Source: Pardosa pseudoannulata
Lineage: Eukaryota > Arthropoda > Arachnida > Araneae > Lycosidae
Length of the DNA stretch: 64,000 nucleotides
NCBI GenBank assembly: GCA_032207245.1
Contig: CM063510.1
Span: 50,152,659-50,216,658, forward strand
Direction of reading: 5' to 3'
Shown piece by piece: positions 50,796 through 62,925 of the stretch. A program made the translations under genes and the position numbers. The notes beneath the pieces were generated by a model, which saw only the letters and a program-made list of their open reading frames with translations, made no database searches and had not been told where the DNA came from. Every line of letters begins with the position of its first letter. Position 1 is the stretch's first letter.

Positions 50796-51822
50796 CCGTG
50801 TATAGTTATGAGTATGTGTGTACAAACTTCATTTCAAGACACATATGATTTTTTATTATAATGTCCATGTAGATTCATATTTTTTTTTTATTTCAGTTCT
50901 CTATTTACATGAAAAACTAAAAAGAACCGTATATTTAGTTTTTTTGCAAATAAAATAGCATTATTACTAACTAAGTACTAGGGGAATTTTTCACTTGATT
51001 AACATACAATTTAATTTCGATTTCCACATATTCCTATTCACTTAACCATTGCTATTTGAATATTTCAGAAGTGATATATTTTCTAAAATTCAAATTTTTA
51101 CGTCAAATTTAAGGAGAATGTTAAACATGATACCGTAATAGACAATTATTTGAGGGAGAAATGAGCATAAAGCAAGATAATTTAGTCTCCCACAGGGACA
51201 TAATTTCTCAGCCGTATTAAATTTCTAAAGTTTGGAACTTTAAAAGTTTCTTCTAAATTTATAAAATTCTATTAAAGTTACTTTAACTAATACACATGAG
51301 TTTGTTTACTTCATCTACTTTTAAAGCATGCTAATATTAAAATAATTACTCTTTTTTTTCTTTATTCTTCTATTGAAAGTTTTCTATTTTTCAAAGCTCA
51401 TTAAGGAAACTCTATTTTTAAAGTAATTAGTTTTATAAAGGTATTTTTTAAAAAATATTATGGATTTAATCATATATGTTATAAAATGTATATAACACGT
51501 TTATATAAAAAATATATATAACAATAAAGGTTATTAAAAAGTTACTTAGTTGTACATATTTTTGACAGAATTTTAAATTATTTTGTAGATGTTTTAAAAA
51601 AGTTTTGTTTTTAACTGAGTTTTAATTTAAATTTTATTTTAGCACATTCATGACAAATAGAAGTTATATTCTATGTTTTAAAGTTTTTCACACATATTTG
51701 GAAATTTTTATACCCATTTTAATTCTTCACTATAACAATATATATTACCGCTTATTAGTAGTTAAACGAGATAACTGGAAATTTTCTCTCTCTCTGTATT
51801 TATCTCGCACACACGCACACAT
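50796..51822. other. AT-rich stretch
   Basis: No feature was recognised before the short CA/TA tract at 51810-51830. Confidence 0.4.
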
Positions 51823-51830
51823 ATATATAT

Positions 51831-52275
51831 AATATATCGAAATTACTTCACTTTAATATCTCTTTAAAAAAAAACCCACACCTGATGTAATTCCTAAAAT
51901 CTATTTTCCTAGCCATAAAATGTCTTAATCATAGGAGTGCCCTCGACTTAAAATTCTTTCAACACATTTCCCAAAGCTTTCTGTGCGATGGATGTAAATT
52001 TTCTATCCATTCAACACATTTTTCAGCTGTCTCAATATCTCATTCCTACAATGATCTAAGTTTACTAAGTTTGTCACTGCTTGCGAAAATTCTATGCTTC
52101 TCGCTCTGGGGTCAACACCTGTTCCAGCACATCGTGTAAATTTTCTCGTCTGCTGTTGATTACTGCTGGCTAATTAGGTTTCTCCTTGCCCAACAAGCCC
52201 TGACATGTAAAAAGAATAGGGGCTAAAACAATAGTTTCAATTGTAACTGGCCGTTTAGTAACCGAATTTCTGTAT
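51831..52275 (+). repeat. F1 repeat, copy c
   Basis: Starts AATATATCGAAATTACTTCA right after a short TA tract. Contains ATTTTCCTAGCCATAAAATG, GGAGTGCCCTCGACTTAAAA, GTAAATTTTCTATCCATTCA and ACATTTTTCAGCTGTCTC, and ends near CAACAAGCCCTGACATGT, AATAGGGGCTAAAAC, shortly before a (TCTA)n tract. Confidence 0.8.
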
Positions 52276-52285
52276 TACGCATATC

Positions 52286-52406
52286 TTTATCTACATCTCT
52301 ATCTATCTATCTATCTATCTGTCTATCTATCTATCTGTTTATCTATATATCTATATCTATATCTATCTATGTATCTATCTATGTATCTATCTATCTATCT
52401 ATCTAC

Positions 52407-52492
<86 letters not shown>
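52286..52492. repeat. (TCTA)n(TA)n compound microsatellite
   Basis: About 150 bp of TCTA/TCTG/TGTA units, then about 27 TA units, separating F1 copy c from F2 copy a. Confidence 0.96.
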
Positions 52493-52497
<5 letters not shown>

Positions 52498-52499
52498 CT

Positions 52500-52860
52500 A
52501 TCTATATATATGTCAGGTCTAAAAAGGGGCTAGTTGGAAATTACGTGAGTTAAAAACGATTTTAGAGAGGGAACTCTTTTATAATAATAAAATAAATAAA
52601 AAGACCCAAGCTTGCGTAACCTTTTGGAGTAATACGGTCAGGCGCAGAGATATTTCACAGGAACTTGATGAATCTGATGACTGGAAGAATCAGTTAACGC
52701 GTGGACATGGAGCTGTCAGCATATTCCACGGTTACCTTCGCCACAAATAAATGAAAATGGCGCAAGCGACGCCTGAAACAAGACCCCATTTTAAATAAAG
52801 AAATGTTTTCACTAAGTACTTATTATTCCATTCGTCTTAACACTGGATCACATCATATAT
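52500..52860 (+). repeat. F2 repeat, copy a
   Basis: F2 is a second microsatellite-adjacent unit. It starts ATATATATGTCAGGTCTAAA, AAGGGGCTAGTTGGAAATTA, CGTGAGTTAAAAACG, has a GC-richer middle (GTCAGGCGCAGAG, GCGCAAGCGACGCC) and ends near another TA tract at 52856. Only the first about 100 bp align well with 55255. Confidence 0.5.
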
Positions 52861-53369
52861 ATACACTCACATATATATAGGGCATTTTAACCCATAACAA
52901 AGGTTAAAAGGGGATTATTTATTGGCTTAGATGCAGTCGTTAGAAATCAGGTGGCTGAAGAGAAAAGAAGTAAATTTTGAAATTAAAAAATGTGAGTTTA
53001 TTATGGCAGCATATCTACAGAACTTGTGTGTGTGAAAAACATGTACATGACAATATATAGGTGTGTAAGCCAGCCAATCAGTATTTTATTGTTTAGTCAT
53101 GTGATGACGCGGAAGAATCAAATCTAATTATTAAAATATTTGTATAAGAAGAGCTGAGACAAGCAGGAATCCATTTTGGTTTATGCAAAGATTGATAGTA
53201 GAAACTATTTGGCTAAATGGTTTTCTGCTGATTTGGTGGTAATTCTTGTTCAATATTTCGGAAGACTTTAGAAATTCTGTTGGAATACAAGTTGAGGATA
53301 TTCGTAGCTTCTTGTTTCATTAGCAAAAGTGTAGTCTGTATTCTACCAAACCAAACCTTAACGCATGTG

Positions 53370-54345
53370 ATAAATAGCGACAAAAATGATTGTTTAATCA
53401 AACATTTTAAATAAACATTGCATTTAAAATAGTAAAGGGGATTTTTCTTGGACTTTCAGGGATATTTGAATCCCTTCGATTTGGTTTAAAAAGTACAGCG
53501 TGACGTCTGTCTATCGGGACTGATACGAGACTTTGCGTTTTAACGGTGTCAGTACCTGGAAACTGACAGCCGTTCTAAAGCCCATTTTCAGTTGGGATGT
53601 TTTTCTGTTCACACGAACTGACGTTTGGCTGAGAGTGTTAAGGAATAGGTAACCAAATCTAATCTCACTGGCTAGTTATGACAAATTTGATTATTTTACA
53701 TATTTTTTTTACAGAAACATTGCATATAAAAAGTAAAATTAATTCTTCTTTAAGAAATAGATATAGTATAATCCGTTCACAAGTTGAGCGTGACGTCTGA
53801 CTTTAAGATTAACAGTTTACTTTTGTTTAAATGATGTCAATCCCTGGAGATAAACAGTAAATTGTCCATTCAAAAGTCTCTCAGTTCGCCTGGACAAACG
53901 TCATCAGAACTGAATATTCATTGTAAGTTTTTACTGATTGACGTCTCGCTCAGTATGTTAAGCATTACGTAAACAAACCAAACCGCAAGTGGTCAGTTAC
54001 GATACAACTGATTATTTTACATTTTTTTTAAATAACATTACATTTAAAAATAGTAAAACCGATTCTTCTTGGATTTAAGTAATAATTGAATCCATTCGGA
54101 ATTGGCTTTAACAACTTGAGAGTAACATCTGTTCATGGGGACTGTTAGTGAACTTTTCTCCTGAACGGCGTCAGTCCCTAGAAGCTAACAGTAAATCTGT
54201 CCATTCAAATGTGCACTCTCAGTCTCCAAGCACAAGCTACACCTGAAGTGAAGTGAAAGTTCACTGTAAGTTCCCACATATTGACTTCTCGCTCAAAGTT
54301 GTAAGCAGTAGGTTTCAAACGGAGCATTACAAGCCATCATATAGC
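53370..54345 (+). repeat. satellite array, ~310-bp unit, three units plus a partial one
   Basis: Unit starts: AAATAAACATTGCATTTAAA (53410), ACAGAAACATTGCATATAAA (53711), AAATAACATTACATTTAAAA (54029), giving periods of about 301 and 318. Each unit also carries GCGTGACGTCTG or AGTAACATCTG, a GTCAGTACCTGGAAACTGAC-type block, and a GATTATTTTACAT end. The end of a preceding unit is visible at about 53340-53409. Divergence is roughly 30 percent by eye. Confidence 0.85.
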
Positions 54346-55254
54346 AAAATACTGCAATTGACTACATTAAATCCCTTTCTTTATTTTAAACTATTTAAAG
54401 AAAGAGGCCGTATGAAATAATTTCTTTTATTTATTTCATTTTACCTATTCTAAGAATGCTTTAAATATGTGTAAAATGATAAATCCTCACTTACATGACA
54501 CTTTACTTTTAAACATATACATTTCCTCATTTTCATTTTACTGCGTAAGTTAGATTACGTTTCGGAATGATGAATATACAACATAAATGCAGAAACAACA
54601 ACGTTAATTTATCAAGCAGTTTATGATCTAGTAGAAAACTATGTAGTTCCAAGTAATAAAACATTCTTTGTCACGCAATAAAGGAAATGTGTAAGAAATG
54701 CGGAATTTCGTGAAGTGAAAAATTAGTCTAGGTAATGAATGAATGTCCCAACGAAAAGTAAAATATGCTTGATGATGGAGCTCCCGTTTGTTTAAAGTTT
54801 CAAAAATGCACTTTTGGGAATACATTTATTTTTTATTTTAGAATCTCTACTATGAAAAATTATGTGTTTCTTTTAGAATATTTTAATGACCGAAAGAAAA
54901 TTCCTATATCAAAATATCCCAAGCACATTCATAACAAATGTTTTAGAAGAATATAAGACTTTCTTGTACGCTTATTAAATTACAGATATTTTAAAATTTT
55001 ATGGACATGATGCAACACAGATATATCATTTGCACATTTCCTTAAAGATTAAGGTAATTACATATTTTAAGATAGTGATGTACTGGCATCTGAAGGAGAC
55101 CGTCAGAGTTAATATCGATTTTTTGTTAGATAAATATTTTGTTATACATTGTCGGTAAGATTTTTTTCACGATTGCAATACATTCTTTGATTTATCCAAT
55201 GAAGTAATAATACAGTAAAATTTTTCAATTATCCTCTCCAATATATAAATATAT
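54346..55254. other. AT-rich stretch
   Basis: Short frames on both strands at 54628-54956 show no motif. Confidence 0.4.
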
Positions 55255-55604
55255 ATATGTAAGGTTTAAAAAATGGGCGTTAAGAATTAAGCGAGTTATA
55301 ATTAAAAATAGTTAGAACTCATTAACGACAACCTAATAATAGGAGAAAGACACACCCTCAAGCGGAACTATACAGAGTAAAAGAGCTGATGCGGATGTAG
55401 ACATTGGAATTTTGCTTAGGTAGCTACTCCAAAAAAGACAGTTTTGAGTGGGAACTCATACTGCTAAAATCCTCCACACTTGTCGTGGCAAAGTATGAGA
55501 ACAAAGGATGGCTAAATAGCATAGCTATGGCAAGAAGGATTACTATAAAGAAGTTTTTATATATGAAATGAAATGTGTTTTCCATGTCTTAACCACTCGT
55601 GCCT
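55255..55604 (+). repeat. F2 repeat, copy b
   Basis: Starts ATATGTAAGGTTTAAAAAAT, GGGCGTTAAGAATTA, GCGAGTTATAATTAAAAATA, matching F2 copy a at its start, then diverges, and ends at a TA tract. A third possible copy lies at 56184-56484 but aligns poorly. Confidence 0.45.
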
Positions 55605-55605
55605 G

Positions 55606-56092
<487 letters not shown>

Positions 56093-56184
<92 letters not shown>
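56093..56184. repeat. (TA)n microsatellite
   Basis: About 45 uninterrupted TA units. Confidence 0.97.
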
Positions 56185-56187
<3 letters not shown>

Positions 56188-56480
56188 TTAGATTTTATTA
56201 CTAAAAACACACTTAACTAATTAATATTACGTCAATGAGGAAACGCGTAGTGTCAGCGGAAGAGTACAAAAAAAAAAAAAAATAATAATAATACAGGCTC
56301 AAGGATATGTGGCGAAAAGATTACGCAGGGAAGAGTTAGATACCTTGGTTAGTGGATCTGGGCTGGAGATATCTCCACGCTGTTCTCTGTACTAATTTAA
56401 CAAAGAAAATGAAACCGATATCTTTCTCTGAATTGATCCTGAAATAAAGAATTTGTGAGTGTGATTTCTATGACGAGTCT

Positions 56481-56484
<4 letters not shown>
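56185..56484. other. 300-bp block between two microsatellites
   Basis: Possible degraded F2 unit; holds an A run followed by AATAATAATAAT near 56266-56292. No coding region. Confidence 0.3.

Positions 56485-56567
<83 letters not shown>
56485..56567. repeat. (TA)n microsatellite
   Basis: About 40 TA units, followed by broken TATA-rich sequence up to the F1 copy. Confidence 0.96.
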
Positions 56568-56573
<6 letters not shown>

Positions 56574-56621
56574 AATGTGTGTATGTTTATGTATATACTA
56601 TATATATTTATATATATACGT

Positions 56622-57083
56622 AATATATCAAAATTATTTAACTCTAATATTTCTTTAACAATCTCTTCTCTCCTATTCTAATTCCTTTAAATATTTTTCC
56701 CAGCCTCTAAATAGTTCAATCAAAGGAGTATTTTCCACTTAAAAATTTCCCCAAAGCTTTCTATCGAAAAAATGTAAACTTTCTGTCTATTCTGCACACG
56801 TTTTTCATAATCTTGCACTTAATTAATAATTAATTTTTTTAACCGTGGGTAAATTCTTTCTGTTTTTGCTCTTGGATGCTTCTCTGTTCGAGCAGAGTGA
56901 TTTTTGTGGCTTTTCCTTTGTCTGTCATTAAGTAGAAAAAATGTCCGTTGCAGCAGCTCTTGAAGAAAGTTTCAGTTAGAGTGGTGCCGTTCTCTTCAAT
57001 GTCTACCCGACTGCACCTTTATTACTGCTAGCTGTTGAGCTTTCTCCTTAACTCCTTAACAAGGAGTTTTATAATTAATGGTT

Positions 57084-57086
<3 letters not shown>
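56622..57086 (+). repeat. F1 repeat, copy d
   Basis: Starts AATATATCAAAATTATTTAA, contains TTTTTCCCAGCCTCTAAATA, AGGAGTATTTTCCACTTAAA, GTAAACTTTCTGTCTATTC and a degraded TTTTTCATAATC in place of TTTTTCAGCTG. It ends at a CATA tract (57084-57139) that runs into TA repeats. Confidence 0.7.

Positions 57087-57139
<53 letters not shown>
57084..57139. repeat. (CATA)n(TA)n microsatellite
   Basis: Five CATA units then about 16 TA units. Confidence 0.95.
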
Positions 57140-57143
<4 letters not shown>

Positions 57144-59356
57144 AAATAATCTAAGAAAGCATGTATTAAGCTGTTTAAAAAATGAGTACTTCAACTCCTT
57201 GTGAATATATCGATATCGCTCTCAGTTGTATAGCTGAGCTCAAAAGACTTATATCTGGCATAACATTAATATCCATTATATTGAGATTTCTAGCTACAAA
57301 GAATTCAAAACTGAAGGTGCACAATTATTAAATTTTTTCATTATGTAGTGTTTATTTCAACCAAAAAGAGGGAATTAATTGTAAATATAAATAGTCAATA
57401 TTCTGCTGTTAACCAATTTTGACTCATTTAAGATGCATACGCTCATATCCCATTCAGGGATGGTGAGCAACTGACAAATGCGTACTCTAAAAACAGTTGG
57501 CTAATATGTAGTGCAATATAAACGCTAGATTATTCACAATATTTTATCCAAAAATTATTTCATTTTTATTTTAGTGTCTACTACTTAATAAAACGTTATT
57601 TTTAATTTTGCAAATTTAAAAAAAATTAACTACTGTAGGAATGGATATTATTATCTTTAAAGAAAAATAAAATTAATAGAAGGTTTTTTAAATTAACATA
57701 AATTGAAATTACAAAAAAATATATAATTAAAGGGGCTTTCGAAGGGACAGCTTTTGAATAACAATATGAAATGTTTTTTGTTTTTTTGTATATACTTTAC
57801 TATTAAAAGGATTTTTTTTTCCGTAACATGATAATTGCATTGTACTAAAAGCTGTTTATCTGTTATAATCCCTTATTTTAAACATATAAAAAATATATTT
57901 TTCATTTTTATGATTTTTTTATCGTTTCAGAAATTTTCAAATATCCCAGGTATATTACAAAAATTTTGTTAATTCTCTTATGTGTTTGTTATTAAACTGG
58001 ATTTGAATTTAACAATCGAAAACTATTTTCTTGAGTCACGAAGAATTTAATGCCGTAAGTCGATGCAAATAGTTGCTAAACTGTTATATAATATTAAATA
58101 ATTGTCTTATATAAATAGAATAAAACGCTAATGGAATTCGATACCCAGTTTTGTGTTTATAATTTTATATTAAATATATAAATTTCAAATATAAAATGAA
58201 AAACGAAAATGAAGTAGTTTGCTGTGCACTAGGGGCATTTTTAAAGAAATATTGCAAAACGACAAAATTTTCTTCAAACTCGTATTTTAGAGAAAAATAT
58301 TAATAAATTTTCTTCTCATATGTTTTTTTTTTCAGAATAAAAATATAGTACAAAAACTAGTCCCTTATTCAACCCAAAATTTTATATTTAAACGTATTTA
58401 CAGTAAACAAAATTTCATTTCTTGTGTTACATTTTATACATTTCGATTCAAAGATTAATAAATATTCTAATAAAAATTTCGTGTACCGAGTATAAAATGA
58501 ATTGCTTTATAAATTATTCTAGATACTCGAAATTAAACATTTTAAATATTTAATAATAAAAATACAACCTAAGAAGAGAATTTTAAACATTTTCATTCTC
58601 TTCGTATTCGCATGCTTGTGTTATTTGCAATTACTTAGGCTATAAAAATAAAATAAAATCATAAATAAGTAGTTTCATACTTTCATATATATAATTTCTA
58701 CCTAATATATTGCAACCTAATAAATTACTTTTCCTTACATATTGAATGATTTATTAGCAGGAAAGATGCATTCGTAATATTTCAAAACGTTTCTAAAAAT
58801 AACTCTAGATAATTTTAATTTAGGTAACATATTTTTTAGAAGAGGTATATAAATAAAAAGGGTTTTTATATCCCTTGAATTTTATTTTACTGCTAGTTAC
58901 ATAATTTAAACTAGTTGTATATACAAAAACAAATGCACTTCACACACCGTGTGTGTAGTAATATTTTAACCCCAACCTAACTTAATTAATTCTACTCTAA
59001 AAATATTTTTTTTGATTATATCTCTAAAATTTCAACTTTTATTGTGAAATGTTATTTATCTTTCGGCTTTGCGCGAGGTCGCTTACACAAAAAATAATTC
59101 TTGCATAGTTCAACTATTTTTAAATATCTCTTTTCGCCTTAGTTTTGCTTCTTCTTGGCTGGATCACTAGGGCCCCACACCATTATAAAATAATATATTA
59201 CTCGTTAATGTAGGAAAAACTCCAAAGACGAGATGTCTCGATAAACTGTATTATTTTTAATTTCAAATTTTAAGGATTTCTACGACTGTAATGCTACTTA
59301 CGACTGCAACTTTTCAGCATGAATACAGTTTTAAATTCATGATGTGTTTCAAATAC

Positions 59357-59357
<1 letters not shown>
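57140..59357. other. 2.2 kb AT-rich stretch without recognised features
   Basis: Homopolymer-rich with no reading frame above 60 codons of note and no recognised repeat. Confidence 0.4.

Positions 59358-59422
<65 letters not shown>
59358..59422. repeat. (TA)n microsatellite
   Basis: About 32 TA units. Confidence 0.96.
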
Positions 59423-59425
<3 letters not shown>

Positions 59426-59517
59426 CAATCAATCAAAAATATCTCTTTTTAAAACCATGCTGTATTAAATTCAGTCTTTCGTTAAGCTTTGGTTACACTA
59501 TTGTAAAAAAAAAAATA

Positions 59518-60111
59518 TGTTATGTTGGCCTAGGGTTTGAGAAAGAAGAAATTAAAACTCAATAAGAAACACATGGAAAATAGGTCTTGATTAAATTATT
59601 TTATACAATCAAATAAAAGCCTAAGAAATACAACTGGAATAAACTTATCATTTGTAGATATTGAAAACTGCTCTCAAGTAGGCGTAGGAAAATGGCGAAG
59701 ATTTTTTTTCAAAAGGTTTATCCACAAGCTGCGGATGCCAGCCGTTCACCTTTCCCTCTTCTGGTAACAACCTTGTCCGCTCAAAAAAATCCGACTCCTT
59801 GCGGAGGAAAAAACAGAGATCCACTCCAGAACGTCGGGGGGGGGGGCGAGGTCAAAACCCCAAACGAACTGACACCTCTATTGGCTCCGAAGTTTCTCTG
59901 CAGTTCAAACCGGTTCTGACCCGGCCTGTCCCCGACGAAGACCCACTGGGAGGGGTAACAGCTGAACAGAATGTAACATTCTTACAACTATTAAATATAC
60001 TCCTTTGTTCAATTTCATCGACGACAAGCGTAGAGGGTGTTGCCCAGACCAGCTTCCCCCTAATAGTGCACCAAAAACTTTCGTAAATATTTTCTCCTGC
60101 CACAGTTAACA
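59518..60111. mobile_element. candidate solo LTR, ~594 bp
   Basis: A GC-richer block begins TGTTATGTTGGCCTAGGG and ends CCACAGTTAACA, giving TGTTA...TAACA termini. It has AATAAA-type signals near 59615 and a G/C homopolymer run near 59840, like the LTR at 23.29-23.88 kb, whose length is almost the same (592 bp). The two sequences do not align convincingly, no target-site duplication is visible and no internal region is present. It could equally be an unrelated GC-rich relic. Frames in it (59692-60103) resemble no protein. Confidence 0.3.
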
Positions 60112-61279
60112 GTTTTCGCTGTGTATATCTGCTTGAGAGTGCGTCTCTCTCCTCTTACGGGATCTTTAAATAGTTCCACTTATTTTTAAATATTACTCCC
60201 TTAATTTTTAAAACCCGATTTTCAAACCAGACACACACACACACGACACACATATCCGTGTACGCATACATACAATTATGTATAAATTTGCAGTTACACC
60301 AAATAAATTTTCTTAAAATTTATTCAAAATATATATTTGAACGTATATGCAAAAAAAGAGAAGTTTTTTGTTTTCTAAAGCAGTAATATTATAGAAATAT
60401 AAAGTCATTTTTTAATGTTAACTTGCCTTGTATTGTACTAATTGCTTTTATTTATGAATTTTACAAATTATAAAATATTAATAGTGAGTAAAAAAACAAA
60501 TAACTCAATTCTTCAAACTTTTATATATTTGTCGCCGTTATTTTACTGATATTATTAAAATTCAGCTTTACGTCATTTTGTAGGAAATGTTTACAAACTA
60601 TCTAAAACATGCTAAGAAAATTTAATTTACCTTACATTACGATTTTAAAGATATTCAAATTAAAGTAAAGTATATTTCCTGATATTAGTGTTAGGGAAAC
60701 ACAAATAAACTTAAATCTGTTTAAAATTGGATTTTATCTATTTCGGTTCAAAGATTTATAACCACTACTCATCAACTTCCTGTTCTGAAGATAAAAGGGA
60801 TTTATTTTATTTTTTTAACAGTTTAAGTTTTAATACATTTTAAGATAAAAAAAATTCTGTTTGTCTTAGAACCATTAAAATCGGAAAAGGAAAACTATAA
60901 ACTATCTTTTGCATTTAATTTTCTTTTGTTTGTGTAATTTTCAAGAACAATTTTTCATGCATTTTGAAATAATAAAATAAAAAAATATCTATACTCTAAA
61001 CAGGAAAGGGATTTAAACTTTAGAATTTTTTCTTTGTTATATATTAATGTTAATTTACATCACAGAGTGGGACTGAAGATCATATCTGATTGAAGGAAAT
61101 GTAGTGTCAATATTTGCAAACAACAGCGAAAAGTTTTAAGTAAATTTAATTCATTTAAGCGTATAAGTTGAAATATATTTATTAACTTCAAATTTATTTT
61201 TCCGGAAGTAATCTTAAACACAAAAATTGCTATAAATGGTATTTTGAAATAGCAATTTGTAATTATTCATCTAAACTAA
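60112..61279. other. AT-rich stretch
   Basis: Contains a short CA tract (60231-60252); otherwise nothing recognisable. Confidence 0.4.
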
Positions 61280-61281
61280 TA

Positions 61282-62010
61282 CAGTCAGTACCGGCTATAT
61301 GGTTACCCACTTATAAGGTCACCCCGCTTATATGGTCAGTTTTCTAAAGTCCAGTTTACCTTAATAGGGAACATGTGTTAAAGCGCACCGCTTATACAGT
61401 CATTTTCTTTTTCTTGTTACCGGTTATATGGTCAGTTTCATGTTTTCAAAGAGTTTCCGTTTTTTTTCTGTTCGTTTTTTTAAGAAGTTAGTGCAAAATC
61501 GAGATGACCTGAATTCAAGCCTTTATTTCCCTCTCTTTCACCCTTTCTTGTTAGTGTAGCCTCTTCGGAGTTTCTCACCTCTCAGTTCTCTTGCCCCTTG
61601 ACAAGAGGTGGACATCTGTCTGTTATTGGTTAAAGTAATCCATCCCTGCTTAAGTTGAAATTCAGACGAAACAAGTAAATGTCTTGTTGCATTTGGATAA
61701 TACGTCACGAATTATAACGTTAATTTTTTAATTATGGCTTCAAAAAGAAGATATTTATCATTTGCTGTCAAAAATGAATTGATTGAATCTTCCGCCAAAG
61801 CAAATTCCTCATGTGTTGAAATCGGTGATCAAGAAAGTAAACGCCAGAGCTTGTCATCTCATGGGAATGTGGATAAGGCTCTTCTGTTATGGATTAAAAA
61901 TGTACTGTATATGCACAATAGTGTTGTATTATTCAGCATATATGGTCACCCCGCTTATATGGTCTGATTTTTCTGGACCGCTGAGCTGACCATATAACCG
62001 ATACAGACTG
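61282..62010 (+). mobile_element. non-autonomous pogo/Tigger-type DNA transposon, 729 bp
   Basis: Termini start CAGTCAGTACCGGCTATATG at 61282 and, on the other strand, CAGTCTGTATCGGTTATATG at 62010; the TA target duplication is present on both sides (61280-61281, 62011-62012). CAGT termini with a cGgTTATatgGtca continuation are typical of Tigger/pogo elements. Subterminal copies of CCGCTTATATGGTCA or near variants occur at about 61310, 61328, 61389 and 61422 on the left and at about 61940, 61951 and 61990 on the right, plausibly transposase binding sites. The interior keeps only the start of the transposase. Confidence 0.88.
61734..61967 (+). pseudogene. N-terminal remnant of a Tigger/pogo transposase (CENP-B-type HTH)
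   Basis: The frame starts MASKRRYLSFAVKNELIESS, the usual opening of Tigger transposases (MASKRKYLSLxEKxxLIExxx, first helix of the CENP-B-type helix-turn-helix). After a gap that removes the rest of the first HTH it resumes as GNVDKALLLWIKNV, matching the VDEALLKWFxxx part of the second DNA-binding domain. It then runs into the 3' terminal region and stops; the DDE catalytic domain is absent. The roughly 77 codons could bind DNA at most weakly and cannot catalyse transposition. Confidence 0.8.
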
Positions 62011-62012
62011 TA

Positions 62013-62444
62013 ATAGCATTTTAAATAGCAATCTCTTGTTGTTTTTTATCTACATTGATTAAAAATTTATAAACTTATATAATTAAATTAAATAATCTAT
62101 AAATAAAAGAAAAGTTCTTAAAATTATTATAAAATATTTGTACTTAAATGTTTTTAAAGTGAAAGAATAATTCATAAAATTAATACACTATTGTTATGAA
62201 GCATAACTTATCACTATGAAACAATTCGGTGAAACTATTTTCATTTTCGATTTAACTATTAAAATTCCATATAATACGCAATGATCAGTTTGTTATTAGC
62301 CTTCATCACATACATACTCTTTCGTCTGTCATCTTATGAGAAGAAAATAAAGTATTTAAATTTTTAAAAAGTAATAATAAAACAAGTATAGCAAAAAGGT
62401 AAAAAAAAACTACGAGAAACATTTTAAAAACTGACAAGAAATTT
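62013..62444. other. AT-rich stretch
   Basis: No feature was recognised. Confidence 0.4.
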
Positions 62445-62925
62445 CAAAATATATATATTTTTAAATATCCTAGCCCCTATTATTTTCATTGCAAGGGCTT
62501 ATTGGACAATTAGAAGTCCTAATAGTTTAATTTAAAGACAATAATTAATAATAAAGACTAATAGTTAATTTAAAGACAACTTTAAATTAATTGAGGCTAA
62601 AATTCAATGGTTAAAAAACCCGGTTTTACAAGGCAAGAGCTCAGCATTGAATGCTCAAGAAAAATACGTCTTTCAATATGTTGCACACAAGAAGAATCGA
62701 ATGACGTAATTTCATTTCTATTAGACTCAGCTGAAAAATTCGGCCAGTGGATAGAAAATTGGCATTTATTTTAGCGTTAGTTATGGAAAACAGGTAAAAA
62801 GAAGTTAAGTCTCTCTTTTAAATCTGATGGTTTACGGCTAGGAAATTAAGTATTGATGAATAAGAAGGGGAAATAGAAGAATTTTAGATATATATTTTAG
62901 GCGGGATAATTTTGATACTTTACAT
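62445..62925 (-). repeat. F1 repeat, copy e (inverted)
   Basis: The minus strand reads GTATCAAAATTATCCCGCCT, TCTATTTCCCCTTCTTATTC, TTAATTTCCTAGCCG, TAAATGCCAATTTTCTATCC, GAATTTTTCAGCTGAGTC, then AATAAGCCCTTGCAATGAAA and ATAATAGGGGCTAGG. It is the only minus-strand copy and is close to copies a and c. Short TATA stretches flank both ends (62449 and 62928) but are not long. Confidence 0.75.

Noticed and set aside
53290..53358. Additional SINE-A copy, suggested by ATTCTACCAAACCAAACC
   Set aside because: The ACCAAACC words also occur at the same place in the neighbouring 310-bp satellite units, so they belong to the satellite; the upstream SINE-A blocks align poorly.
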